A stretch of 64,000 nucleotides of DNA from Planctomycetaceae bacterium (lineage in GTDB: Bacteria; Planctomycetota; Planctomycetia; Pirellulales; Pirellulaceae): NCBI GenBank assembly GCA_002726515.1, contig PBTE01000055.1, positions 1 to 64,000 of the forward strand, given 5' to 3'. Position 1 is the stretch's first letter, and every line of letters begins with the position of its first letter. Position numbers and translations under genes: made by a program. Under the pieces are notes generated by a model. The model was given only the letters and a program-made list of their open reading frames with translations. It was not told the DNA's origin and made no database searches. Shown here one piece after another: positions 25,571 through 34,466 of this stretch.

Positions 25571-27007
25571 ATGCTCACCATTGCAGGTTGTCACCAACGT
25601 GTCTGTAACGGCCTAACCCGCCGCGAGTTGTTGCAAGCGGCAGGGATGGGCTTGTTTGGCGTGAGTTTACCGAAGGTACTGGCGGCAGAAGACGTCGCGA
25701 CGCCATTCGAAAACGGGCGGGCGAAGTCGGTCCTTTTTATCTTGCTGTTCGGTGGGCCGAGCCAGCTGGAAACGTTCGACATGAAGCCCGAGGCGCCGGA
25801 CTTGATACGCGGGCCGTTCAAGCCGATCGCGTCGCGCACCCCGGGCCTCCGTATTTGCGAGCATCTTCCGCAATGCGCCAAGATCTCGGATAAGTACGCG
25901 GTGATTCGTTCGATGACGCACCCGTACAACGACCACGGTGCCGTTCACTACATTCAAACCGGTCACCCGCACCCGAGCCGATTCGGGTCTAACCCGGATG
26001 AAGCACCAGTCGGGCCCAACGAATGGCCCGCCATGGGATCGGTTGTGGAGTACCTTTCGCAGCGTTACGACCGGGGCACGCGACCGCTGCCGGACTACAT
26101 TTACTTGCCGAATCGCCTGGGCGCGTTGCAAGGCGGGGATCGCCCGGGCCAATACGCGGGCTGGCTGGGCAGGGCCTACAACGCACTGGCAACGGACATC
26201 CGCAAACGGGGGGAGGACGACAATCCGTACTTCCGCGACTGCACTGACGAAGAACTCGACTTCCATATCAAGGGGATTGTTCTCGGGGATGAGATGCAAC
26301 TGGACCACTTCAACCGGCGCAGGACGCTGCTGGAGCAGTTCGACACCCAGCGGCGACTGCTCGAAGCCGGCGACGCCGTCCACACGTTTGACTCGATTCG
26401 TCAGCGAGCGGTGAAGTTGGTCACGTCCGGGAAGATGCGCACAGCGTTGGACATCCGCCGCGAGCCGGGTAAGGTGCGCGATCGTTACGGTCGTCATCTT
26501 TTCGGCCAGTCGGTGCTCATGGGCCGCCGATTGATCGAAGCCGGGTCACGGTTTGTGACGGTGACCTGGGACGTTCCGTCCGGCTATGGCTGGGATTCGC
26601 ATCGCGATAGTCACGACTTGAAAAACCACTTGTTGCCCGGGTTTGACCAGACCTTTTCGGCCTTGATCGGCGACCTTGAGGACCGCGGCCTGTTGGACGA
26701 GACGCTGGTGGTTGCGATCGGCGAGATGGGTCGTACTCCGAAGGCGAATTCGCAATGGGGCCGTGGCCACTGGACTCACTGCTTCCCGGCTGTGCTGGCC
26801 GGCGCCGGAATCCGCGGAGGCATGCTCTACGGTAGCTCCGACGAGAACGCCGCTTACCCGGCCGAGGATCCGACACGTCCAGAAGACCTTGCGGCAACCA
26901 TCTTCCAGGCTCTCGGTCTCGACCCGCAGACGCCCTTCACCCAGCGAGAGGGACGACCTGTTCCTCTGGTCGAAAAAGGCAGGCCACTGACGCAACTGTT
27001 TATCTAG
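25571..27007 (+). CDS. DUF1501 protein with Tat-type signal
   Basis: A 478-residue protein of the DUF1501 family, distantly related to sulfatases and alkaline phosphatases and found in very many copies in planctomycetes. The N-terminus has TRRELLQAAGMGLFGVSLPKVLA, a twin-arginine-type export signal. Family landmarks follow in order: SVLFILLFGGPSQLETFDMKP, PGLRICEHLPQCAKI, SMTHPYNDHGAVHYIQTG, GWDSHRDSHDLKNHLLPGFDQ, VAIGEMGRTPK and GRGHWTHCFPAVLAGAGI, with the conserved Asp, His and Glu residues of the presumed metal site. The gene has a strong GAGGAGGG ribosome binding site. Usual DUF1549/DUF1553 cytochrome partners are not next to it. Substrate unknown. Confidence 0.93.
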   Translation: MLTIAGCHQRVCNGLTRRELLQAAGMGLFGVSLPKVLAAEDVATPFENGRAKSVLFILLFGGPSQLETFDMKPEAPDLIRGPFKPIASRTPGLRICEHLPQCAKISDKYAVIRSMTHPYNDHGAVHYIQTGHPHPSRFGSNPDEAPVGPNEWPAMGSVVEYLSQRYDRGTRPLPDYIYLPNRLGALQGGDRPGQYAGWLGRAYNALATDIRKRGEDDNPYFRDCTDEELDFHIKGIVLGDEMQLDHFNRRRTLLEQFDTQRRLLEAGDAVHTFDSIRQRAVKLVTSGKMRTALDIRREPGKVRDRYGRHLFGQSVLMGRRLIEAGSRFVTVTWDVPSGYGWDSHRDSHDLKNHLLPGFDQTFSALIGDLEDRGLLDETLVVAIGEMGRTPKANSQWGRGHWTHCFPAVLAGAGIRGGMLYGSSDENAAYPAEDPTRPEDLAATIFQALGLDPQTPFTQREGRPVPLVEKGRPLTQLFI

Positions 27008-27161
27008 TCCTGTGCCGAAAAGGGTGCTCCGGGAGTCTGATCGCGGCGGTCTGGACGCTGTGAGGTCCGCTTACGACAGCCGTGTGCCGGCCTTCACCGA
27101 AGTTTAGGTAAGCGGCTTTGATCCGGCTATTGTCCAAAAAAACCAAGCTGACCGAGGACTC

Positions 27162-28334
27162 ATGTCTCAACTTCTTTCCGTCGCTTCGTTACTGACGCTA
27201 CTGAGCGTCAGTGCGGAGCCTTCCTATCAGGCCGAACTGGTCTTTCCACTCGATGAGCAGCACAACCATGCTCCTGGCATTGTGGAATGCCCTCACGGTG
27301 AGCTATTGGTCTCCTGGTATCGCGGATCTGGAGAAAGAACCGCGGACGACGTGGCGGTGTACGGTGCTCGACTCCGCCGCGGCGACACCCGTTGGAGCGC
27401 TCCCTTTGTGATGGCCGACCGGCCAGGCTTTCCTGACTGCAACACGGCAATGTTCATCGACCCACAGGAACGCTTGTGGCTCTTCTGGCCAACCATCATC
27501 GCCAATTCCTGGGAATCCTGCCTGACGAATTACAAAGTATCGTCGGACTACGCCGGAGCAGGTGCACCAACGTGGCAACGATCCGATATGATCCTGCTCA
27601 AGCCGGATGATTTTCAGGCGGAAGCGGAACGGTTGCTGGAGGAGCGGCTGAGTCGCCTGGAGCAACCGCTGGACGAGGAAGATAAAAAGGAGATTGATTC
27701 GATTCGGCAGCGACTGGGAGACAAGCTCTACCAACGACTGGGTTGGCAGCCACGCTGCAAACCGACGATCCTGCCAAGCGGCCGGATCTTGCTGCCCCTT
27801 TATTCGGACACCTACTCCTTTTCGATCATGGCCATCAGCGACGATCAGGGCGAGACTTGGTATGCAAGTCAGCCGCTGATGGGCTTCGGCAGCATCCAAC
27901 CCGCCGTACTACGTCGCGGTGACGGTACCCTGGTCGCTTATATGCGTGAGAACGGTCCCCTGGATCGCGTTCGTGTCTCGGAATCCAGGGACAATGGAAC
28001 CACGTGGGGGCCGGTCGGCGTGAGCGAATTGCCGAATCCCGGCTCCGGGCTGGATGCCGTCAGACTGGAAAACGGCCACTGGTTGTTGGTTTACAATGAC
28101 ACGGCGCGAGGGCGGAGACGTCTGGCCGTCTCCTTGTCCACCGACGAGGGGAAATCGTGGACGCGGACAAGGTATCTTGAAAACCACGAGCAGGGAGCAT
28201 ACCACTACCCGGCCGTCATCCAGAGTCGCGACGGTCTCATCCACGTGGTTTATAGCTACTTTGTCGAAGGTGGCAAAAGCATGAAGCACGCCAGCTTCAA
28301 CGAATCCTGGCTAAGGCGAGAGGTGGCGGACTAA
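27162..28334 (+). CDS. Secreted exo-alpha-sialidase-like BNR-repeat protein (first)
   Basis: A 390-residue beta-propeller protein of the sialidase superfamily (BNR_2 type). A short signal peptide (LLSVASLLTLLSVSA) precedes the mature part. Asp-box motifs are SDDQGETW, SRDNGTTW and STDEGKSW, and the early strand ECPHGELLVSWYRGSGE carries the Arg typical of this group. A helical insert of about 60 residues (AEAERLLEERLSRLEQ to DEEDKKEIDSIRQRLG) interrupts the propeller. Homologues hydrolyse terminal sialic acids or related uronic sugars; activity here is inference. GAGGA lies just before the ATG. Its last four bases overlap the 3' end of the opposite-strand fragment at 28331. Confidence 0.9.
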   Translation: MSQLLSVASLLTLLSVSAEPSYQAELVFPLDEQHNHAPGIVECPHGELLVSWYRGSGERTADDVAVYGARLRRGDTRWSAPFVMADRPGFPDCNTAMFIDPQERLWLFWPTIIANSWESCLTNYKVSSDYAGAGAPTWQRSDMILLKPDDFQAEAERLLEERLSRLEQPLDEEDKKEIDSIRQRLGDKLYQRLGWQPRCKPTILPSGRILLPLYSDTYSFSIMAISDDQGETWYASQPLMGFGSIQPAVLRRGDGTLVAYMRENGPLDRVRVSESRDNGTTWGPVGVSELPNPGSGLDAVRLENGHWLLVYNDTARGRRRLAVSLSTDEGKSWTRTRYLENHEQGAYHYPAVIQSRDGLIHVVYSYFVEGGKSMKHASFNESWLRREVAD

Positions 28335-29098
28335 GGTCCTCCTTGCCTCCTCTCTACTTTGATCCTGTCTTTCTCGCGATCCAAGTAGTATGTGGTGCCC
28401 GTCGGAGTCGCTACCAATTCGAGTGTCGGGCCCTGGTCCCAGGGAGCGATGGTGAACTTCACCGGGTGCTCGGCCTGTGTGAAAGCGCGGACCACCGCTT
28501 CCTTCTCGAGCCGCAGGCCGGACCAGACGGGGCCATCGTGGCGTATACCCGGAACGTCAGTGTTCATGATCCAGCCCTCCTCGAGAAACCTGCGGTAGGC
28601 AAGCATCTCGTCGTAAATCGCGACTGCGTCTTCCACCTCTTCCGTGGCGATGGTCCCCTGTGGCCAGGCCAGGGCATTGAATATCTGCATCGAATCGGCC
28701 CCGCGCAACCATACGTGGCGCAGAATCTCACGGTAGCGCTGGCGCGAAAGAATGGGCACCTCCTTGTTCCCCGCCTCGGGCAGGTAGCGGGCGACCCAGG
28801 GCACTGACTGCACCTCCGGCGCCAAGCGTTGCCTGTTGTCGGCATCCTGTGACATGCCCGCGAGCATGGCATGGGTGTAGACGCGGTCCATGTGTTTCTC
28901 GTCGAGCGGCCAGCCCCAACTCTCGTCCCAGTGGTGGGCCTTCCGATCTCCTGTTGCTGCGGCGTTTCCCCGCGTCAAATCGCACGACCGTGTGAAGACA
29001 TCGATTGATGCGCTCTTGGTGAGTCGCTGCAACAGCTCAGCAATGCTACCATTGCCTGAAGTGGCGCTGCCAATGGGACTCCCAGTTGAAACGTTTCA
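28331..29098 (-). pseudogene. Headless C-terminal part of a hydrolase-like protein
   Basis: An open stretch of about 233-255 residues with no ATG at its front: it is open from a stop at about 29098 and the best start is TTG at 29032. The protein lacks a signal peptide and begins in mid-domain (GNGSIAELLQRLTKSASIDVF). Landmarks include HHWDESWGWPLDEKHMD, AMLAGMSQDADNR, a WLRGADSMQIFNALAWP strand and a C-terminal beta domain (KFTIAPWDQGPTLELVATPTG). This looks like the end of a TIM-barrel glycosidase-like secreted protein with an accessory domain, from which the front has been lost. It is convergent with the first sialidase gene. I cannot name the family. Confidence 0.55.
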
Positions 29099-29110
29099 TG
29101 GAAACTCGAA

Positions 29111-30433
29111 ATGAATACATTCCTCTATCGTTCATTGATAATGGCGCTGATGGCGCCGGGATGGATGTCGTCGGCATTCGCCGAGCCGGCGCTCCCCATG
29201 GAGTTGATCGCGAAACCCACAGTCATGACGGACCAGATGGGTGGAGTGCCACATCCGTCGAAGAACGACCTGGTGAGGATGCACCAATCGGGTTATATCT
29301 TGCGTGCTCGAAACGGCAAGCTATCCCGTTTGAATGTCGAAAAGACGCTCTTGCCGCATGACTTCCCCATGACTCCTCAGGGAGTTCAAGTTGACCTAGG
29401 AGCAGACAACACGCTGTTCGTGCGGTTGACCAACAAATTGTGCAAATCCAAGGACGGTGGACGTACCTGGACCTCACACCTCATCAACGCGCCGGGGGGG
29501 TACGCAATTTCCCAAACAGGGCGGTGGAAGGTGATGAGCGACGGCACCTTGATCTGCGTGTCCGTCATCTCGGGCGAGGACGAAAGAGCGGCCGCGAGGG
29601 TGTGGGAGTCGAAAGACGAAGCGCGCTCCTGGAAGCCACGATCAAAGATCCCGCTGAATCTGAACGTGCCGCAGACGGGTCATCCCTACGATGCGCGCTA
29701 TTGTCATCGCGGACTGGAGCGGCTGCAGGACGATACCTTGTTGTGGTTCATCGAGCTCCGGGAGTTTTCGCGCGAGCGTACCGAGCAGGAACAAAAGGTC
29801 TTGAAACATCACGCCCTTTTCTATTTTCGTTCGAAAGATGGTGGCAAGAGCTGGCAAGGTCCCTCGCTCATGGGAGATTGGCTCAACGAGGGGGCTGCGA
29901 CGCTGCTCCCATCCGGAAGAATCCTGGCCACAGTCCGTTACCAGCGAGATAGAATCTCACAGGATTCACCGGACCTGGTGAAGCACATGGGGGCCTATTT
30001 CAAGACACCCGATCGACCAGGGTTTAAGAATGTGTTCCTCATGAACTCCAATGACGGTGGGTCAAGCTGGACGCCACCGCGCATGCTCACAACGGTCTAT
30101 GGCCAGACCTTTGGTTATCCGGCGGCGTTGGGTGATGGTACCGTCGTCGTGGTCCATGATACCCGGTATGGTCCGGGGCCTCCTGGCAGTCGGGCATTGA
30201 TAAGTCGCGATCAAGGTCAGACCTGGGAGGATGAAGTCTATTATCTCGATTCCACGAACTTTCCCGGAAGCTACACTGCTAGTGTGGTGCTGGCTGACGA
30301 CACGATCCTCACCATCGCCGGTTCGTGTACCGATCCCTCGATAAGCGGATTTGATTGGGAAAACGTGCAGGATAAGACCGACTTGTATTCCATCCGCTGG
30401 AAGCCGGTCACGGAACTACACGGGCCCACGTAG
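29111..30433 (+). CDS. Secreted exo-alpha-sialidase-like BNR-repeat protein (second)
   Basis: A 440-residue sialidase-superfamily protein with a signal peptide (SLIMALMAPGWMSSAFA, then EPALPM). Four Asp-boxes are clear: SKDGGRTW, SKDGGKSW, SNDGGSSW and SRDQGQTW, as expected of a six-bladed propeller. A YCHRGLERLQDDTLLWFIE strand and NEGAATLLPSGRILATVRYQRD supply conserved Arg and acid residues. The sequence is clearly diverged from the sialidase at 27162, so the two likely have different substrates. It is divergent from the broken gene at 28331. Activity on sialic acid is not proven; many planctomycete relatives may act on other acidic sugars. Confidence 0.9.
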   Translation: MNTFLYRSLIMALMAPGWMSSAFAEPALPMELIAKPTVMTDQMGGVPHPSKNDLVRMHQSGYILRARNGKLSRLNVEKTLLPHDFPMTPQGVQVDLGADNTLFVRLTNKLCKSKDGGRTWTSHLINAPGGYAISQTGRWKVMSDGTLICVSVISGEDERAAARVWESKDEARSWKPRSKIPLNLNVPQTGHPYDARYCHRGLERLQDDTLLWFIELREFSRERTEQEQKVLKHHALFYFRSKDGGKSWQGPSLMGDWLNEGAATLLPSGRILATVRYQRDRISQDSPDLVKHMGAYFKTPDRPGFKNVFLMNSNDGGSSWTPPRMLTTVYGQTFGYPAALGDGTVVVVHDTRYGPGPPGSRALISRDQGQTWEDEVYYLDSTNFPGSYTASVVLADDTILTIAGSCTDPSISGFDWENVQDKTDLYSIRWKPVTELHGPT

Positions 30434-31098
30434 CGCGAAGGTGTATAAGTATGCCAATGACAAAAGTTTCTCAGTCAACTTGCAATTCCTCTGGAGGGTC
30501 TCCCTCCAAACCCCCCACGTGTATCTCCTTTCCAACCGTTTGTTGCCATTAGCAAACACAGAACACTGAACGCTCAAATACCGGAGCGCCCGCATGTCAC
30601 GCCCGAGCATCGCCGCTATCGGCACTCTCTGCCCGGATGATCATCCACTGTTCAATTGAAATCGGGTTCGTTTCAGAAAACAGCCGGGTACGGTGAAGAA
30701 GTCAATAGCTGCCGTTTCCTTCATGTGGTTTAGTAAAAAGGTGCACCAGGTCTGTGATGACCACTGGTTTTTGCTTGCCGGAACCCGCGCCCGCAAGGCC
30801 CCGGGGTGGGGCACAAGGTGCTGGTTTTTGTGTTCGCTGAATTGTGGCCAACGGCAACCTGAACTCCGGTGATACAGAGACTTTCACCGCCACATCGGTT
30901 GAGTACAATTCTAGAAATCTGGATCCGTGCATTGAGATAATCACAAGTCAGGCAGCCATCTTTAGGGGGAGATCCATGTCAGCGCCGTCGCCGACCAGAC
31001 CGGCTCATCCGCCTCCATCCAGCTGCGTCCGGGCCTCAGGCAGCTGTTCCCAGATGAAGTTGTGATCGAAAGTCTCACCGGTGTGGAGCGGGCCGGCT
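30434..31098 (+). other. Non-coding gap between convergent genes
   Basis: About 660 bases between the second sialidase and the kinase gene, which point at each other. A hairpin TGGAGGG-TCT-CCCTCCA lies at 30492-30508, 60 bases after the sialidase stop, without a T-run. Just beyond the kinase stop another frame on the minus strand stays open for about 40 residues (GPLHTGETFDHNFIWEQLPE), possibly a former C-terminal tail. Nothing else is recognisable. Confidence 0.45.
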
Positions 31099-32091
31099 TC
31101 AGTCGGGCTGGGGGCGAGTGGCTTCAACGCTTCGCTCGGTCCAATCCTGCTGCAAGTCACGAACGAGTTCTGCGGCGCTCTGGATCCGTCGTTCAGGGTC
31201 CTTCTGCAGACAGTCCATCGTCAATTCCTCAAGTTGCCTGGGGACCCTTCGGCGAGTCACGGTTGAGGGTCTTTCAGGAGAGGAATGCAGGATCTTGTCG
31301 ATGACCTGATCGGCCGTCGTTCCCTTGGCGGGTAATTCGCCACAGAGAATTTCGTAGAGGATGACGCCCAGGCTGTAGAGATCCGTTCGTCCGTCGATTT
31401 CGGGACTTCTCTCGACCTGTTCCGGTGACATGAAGGCGACGGTTCCCTGTAGTTTTCCGTGTTGAGTGATCGAGAGTTCATCGATCGGGTCTTCGGTCCC
31501 CTTGCCCACGAGTGGTTCTGTGGATCTTCCCTCCCGATTCCAGACCTTGGCGAGGCCCCAGTCCAGCAGGAGAACTTCGCCAAAGGGGCCGACGAGGATG
31601 TTCTCCGGTTTGATGTCCCGGTGGATGACTCCGTGGGCATGAGAGTATTCCAGAGCACGGCCGACCTGAATGACGACCCCGATCAACTGTACCAAGTCAT
31701 ATCGATCTCGGTACTGCGGATTGAGAAGCTCCCGCATCGTGTAGCCGTGCACAAGTTTCATCGTGAAATAGAGGTGTCCCCGGTTGTCTCGGCCTAGTTC
31801 GTAAACCGGAACGGTATTCGGGTGCTGTAGCATCGCCGTGACTCTCGCCTCCCGCAGAAAGCGTTGTTGTTCAATCGGGTCGTCGGCGATCTCCCGATGG
31901 AGCGATTTGTAACAGATGGTCCGCGACAGGTGGAGATCCTTGCACCCCTGGATCAAACATTTTCCGCCGCGCGCGATGGTCTTGAAGAACACGTAGCGCA
32001 TCCGGACATCGATCCGATCGGGCAGTTTTCGATCGGTATCCTCCAGGTACAATTGTGCGAGCGGATCCGTTGGGGAGTCGGGAAACTGCAT
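31099..32091 (-). CDS. Soluble Ser/Thr protein kinase (planctomycete ARGGK subfamily)
   Basis: A 330-residue cytoplasmic protein that is almost only a kinase domain. The catalytic Lys is in CYKSLH (62), the C-helix Glu at 81, HRDIKPEN at 157-164 and the metal Asp in DWG (177-179) in place of DFG, a common variant in planctomycete kinases. MSPEQ marks the activation-segment end. The nucleotide loop reads ARGGKCLIQG and not the standard G-x-G-x-x-G; this fits a subfamily I recall in this phylum. There is no membrane helix or sensor domain. A palindrome lies upstream at 32214. Targets are unknown. Confidence 0.9.
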   Translation of the reverse strand: MQFPDSPTDPLAQLYLEDTDRKLPDRIDVRMRYVFFKTIARGGKCLIQGCKDLHLSRTICYKSLHREIADDPIEQQRFLREARVTAMLQHPNTVPVYELGRDNRGHLYFTMKLVHGYTMRELLNPQYRDRYDLVQLIGVVIQVGRALEYSHAHGVIHRDIKPENILVGPFGEVLLLDWGLAKVWNREGRSTEPLVGKGTEDPIDELSITQHGKLQGTVAFMSPEQVERSPEIDGRTDLYSLGVILYEILCGELPAKGTTADQVIDKILHSSPERPSTVTRRRVPRQLEELTMDCLQKDPERRIQSAAELVRDLQQDWTERSVEATRPQPD

Positions 32092-32213
32092 GTTGTCACA
32101 TCCCTTCCGTCCTGAGAACTGATAGGAAATTTGATTTCCACCGACAGATCTGGAGCCTACAAGGAGGGCATAGTGAATTCAAGGGAGAAAGTGCTTGGAG
32201 CGATTGGGTGAGG

Positions 32214-32234
32214 TTGCGGCCTGTCAGGCCGCAA
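32214..32234. repeat. Palindrome with 10-base arms upstream of the kinase gene
   Basis: TTGCGGCCTG, one T, then CAGGCCGCAA forms a perfect 21-base palindrome about 120 bases before the kinase start (on its upstream side) and 100 bases before an IS3 fragment. It could be an operator or a residue of the insertion. Confidence 0.4.
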
Positions 32235-32329
32235 GATACGGGTGGACCTCGCCGCCCAGACGCAACGTCTCCAGCCGACGTGCGTCGGTGATGATTATAA
32301 GATGTCCAGGAACGTGTCCATGTCCAGGT

Positions 32330-32630
32330 AGGTCAGTTCTTAGAGTTGGCGGAAGTCCGCTGGGTGATCGACCGCTGGCGACTGGACTACAACCACCACC
32401 GCATGCACAGTGCATTGAACTACCAGATCCCTGCCGCGTATGCGGCCGGCTGTATTCTTCCGGCTTCGGCTACGGAACACAGCCGATTTACCAACCCTGA
32501 TTCTCTCACCCAGGCTTGTACAAAGATGGGGGGTGGTTATGAGAAAGACCCCGCAACTGGACACTGGCGAATGCCGGGACATGAGTACGAACGGCTCGGT
32601 CGGGGTGGAAAACCAAGATCGACCCGATAG
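32330..32630 (+). mobile_element. IS3-family OrfB C-terminal fragment
   Basis: The plus strand reads LAEVRWVIDRWRLDYNHHRMHSAL, NYQIPAAYAAGCILPASAT, then a degraded tail to a stop at 32628-32630. This is the extreme C-terminus of an IS3-type transposase, the part after the catalytic Glu. Nothing of the OrfA or the rest of OrfB is present upstream. It is the very part missing from the remnant at 21529-22335, though the two need not come from one element. It is inactive and abuts the 3' side of tRNA-Leu. Confidence 0.8.
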
Positions 32631-32751
32631 GCTAGCCGCCAGCCGCAGGTGCATCGTCGTGACAACGACCTGTCGGCCAACGAAGGGGCATTTGAAGTTG
32701 TAAGCTTTAGAGTCAGCCAACAGGAAATCGAGAAAACCCCATAAAAACCAG

Positions 32752-32836
32752 TGGGCCTGAGAGGACTCGAACCTCCACGGGGTTAACCCCCACTAGAACC
32801 TGAATCTAGCGCGTCTGCCAATTTCGCCACAGGCCC
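32752..32836 (-). tRNA. tRNA-Leu (anticodon CAG)
   Basis: An 85-base class II tRNA on the minus strand. Acceptor arms GGGCCTG and CAGGCCC pair perfectly, followed by discriminator A; CCA is not encoded. The anticodon stem CTAGA/TCTAG encloses TTCAGGT, giving anticodon CAG. A long variable arm (GGGGGTTAACCCC region) and the T-arm GGTTCGAGTCC fit tRNA-Leu. Its 3' end faces the accessory region to the left. Confidence 0.95.
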
Positions 32837-33016
32837 AATACGGATGAAACGTGGTAACAGTTTCGATCACCGGTCCGAGAAAGTCAAGCGGAACTCGCTT
32901 TGTCACAGGAGCCTGTCAGCCAGCCAGCTTGGTTTCCAGGGGCGATGATCCGAAGTGTCGATTCAAGAATACCTGCAGGCAAAGTGGAGCAGACTGACAC
33001 TCGATGTGTCAGTGGA

Positions 33017-33700
33017 TCATTCCTTGCCGGGATCGCTGATCAAACGAAGGTATCCCCCGACCCGCGCTTGAAAGTCAATCAAATCCTGCCAGGGACGCAC
33101 TTCTAATTCCACCATCTCCTCGTCCTCATTGGTGTGAGCCGAATGGAGTACGTTACGTACGCGGATGTGCAGGTATTCCAGCAGTTCAGACAACTGAGCT
33201 GCCTGGGCCGGGGAGAGACGTTCGGGTAACTCGGGAGGTTCGAGCAGATGCAGGGTGGCTTGAAGGTCTGCGTCATCCGACCAGTTTAACTCGTAATCCA
33301 ACGGGTCTCCTTGATTTTCACCTTCCAATAATTCCGACTTCTCGTCGACCGTGGGGTTTTTGGGAGTGCCATTTTTGCGCAAGTTGGCCAGTCGTTCGGC
33401 AATCTCCTCGCGAGACCCGAAGACCAGCACCGAACGTCCGATCGTCAGCAGGTCACCGAAACGAAGGATACATAGCTGAATGTCTTCACCATTGACCCTG
33501 GTGCCGTTTGTACTTTCCAGGTCGGTCAGGACTAACTTCTCGTTGTCCTCCTGAATTTTGACGTGATAACGACTGACACGCTCGTCATTCAACTGAATGG
33601 TATTTCCTTCCTCCCTGCCAATCGTGATTGGAGGTTCCAGGTTCTCATAGACGCGACCGCGGTCGGCCCCATCTAACAGACGTAACGTGAGCATCGGCAT
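33017..33700 (-). CDS. FHA-domain protein
   Basis: A 227-residue cytoplasmic protein. Residues 1-95 are a forkhead-associated domain that binds phosphothreonine: Gly28-Arg29, Ser43-Arg44 and His46 (SRYH), and the STNGTRVNG turn (63-71) are all present. The C-terminal part (about 105-227) is acidic and helical, with LPERLSPAQAAQLSELLEYLHIRVRNVL, and has no family I know. It lacks a membrane segment. Such proteins read the output of Ser/Thr kinases; kinases in the window at 31099 and 54817 are candidate partners but not adjacent. It is likely a single-gene unit. Confidence 0.9.
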   Translation of the reverse strand: MPMLTLRLLDGADRGRVYENLEPPITIGREEGNTIQLNDERVSRYHVKIQEDNEKLVLTDLESTNGTRVNGEDIQLCILRFGDLLTIGRSVLVFGSREEIAERLANLRKNGTPKNPTVDEKSELLEGENQGDPLDYELNWSDDADLQATLHLLEPPELPERLSPAQAAQLSELLEYLHIRVRNVLHSAHTNEDEEMVELEVRPWQDLIDFQARVGGYLRLISDPGKE

Positions 33701-34249
33701 CGATCGTATTGTGAGCTTCGACTGGCAACTTCTTCCTGGACTGCCAGACTTCTATTGCGGTACGTGTTCTTCTACGGAAACGAACTCCATAGCCGGGTAA
33801 AATCAATCATCTCAACCATTCGGGGCTCATCCAGTGTACCCCGGTGAAAGATGGCCTACGGAGCCAACTAACAAATTCTAACCCCGCGGCGCATTCCGAT
33901 CACCCCCGAATCCTACGGGTTGAGACTGCCCAACCCAATGGCAGATGCCGTACAACCGTCAGGACCGGTGAAGAAATCTCCCGTCGGCCCCTCTAGCCGA
34001 GCCGCTCAGTCTGGTCAGAATCTCCGCGAGGGAAATCGGACTTCAGGTGTCCTCCGGCGATAAAACGATCTCCTGTTCGAGAGATTTTCGGAGGCGGGAG
34101 GCACGTTGTGTCAATCAGCCCCGTCGCTGCACCGGGAGCGGTTCCCACTGACAGGTTTCGCATTTTCTCTCGACTCGATTCGTTCTCGCCCGGTACGTGG
34201 CGTTGAAACCTGGGCGCCGAAAGTTTATGCTGCGCCAGAGGCTTTGCGA
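33701..34249 (+). other. Gap between the FHA gene and tRNA-Arg
   Basis: About 550 bases, divergent from the FHA gene, which should have its promoter here, as should the tRNA. Frames are short and show no protein family. I see no repeat or remnant. Confidence 0.5.
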
Positions 34250-34323
34250 GCGCCCGTGGCGCAATTGGATAGCGCATCGGTCTTCGGAACCGAGGGTTGT
34301 AGGTTCGAATCCTACCGGGCGTG
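34250..34323 (+). tRNA. tRNA-Arg (anticodon TCG)
   Basis: A 74-base tRNA. Acceptor GCGCCCG pairs with CGGGCGT (one G-U pair at the end), D-arm GCGC/GCGC, anticodon stem TCGGT/ACCGA around loop CTTCGGA gives anticodon TCG, and T-arm GTAGG/CCTAC holds TTCGAAT. Discriminator is G and CCA is not encoded. Confidence 0.93.
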
Positions 34324-34466
34324 CTGCCTTCTCGTATTGATCTCAATCTTTGGCCACATCCTGAAACCGGACAGTTAGTAAAATTGAAGTCCAGGCCAAC
34401 CCGCGGGTAGCCTGCAGACATATTTCCGGAGGCTTTGGCAACTTCCTACTCAGCCCCCAGAGAATC

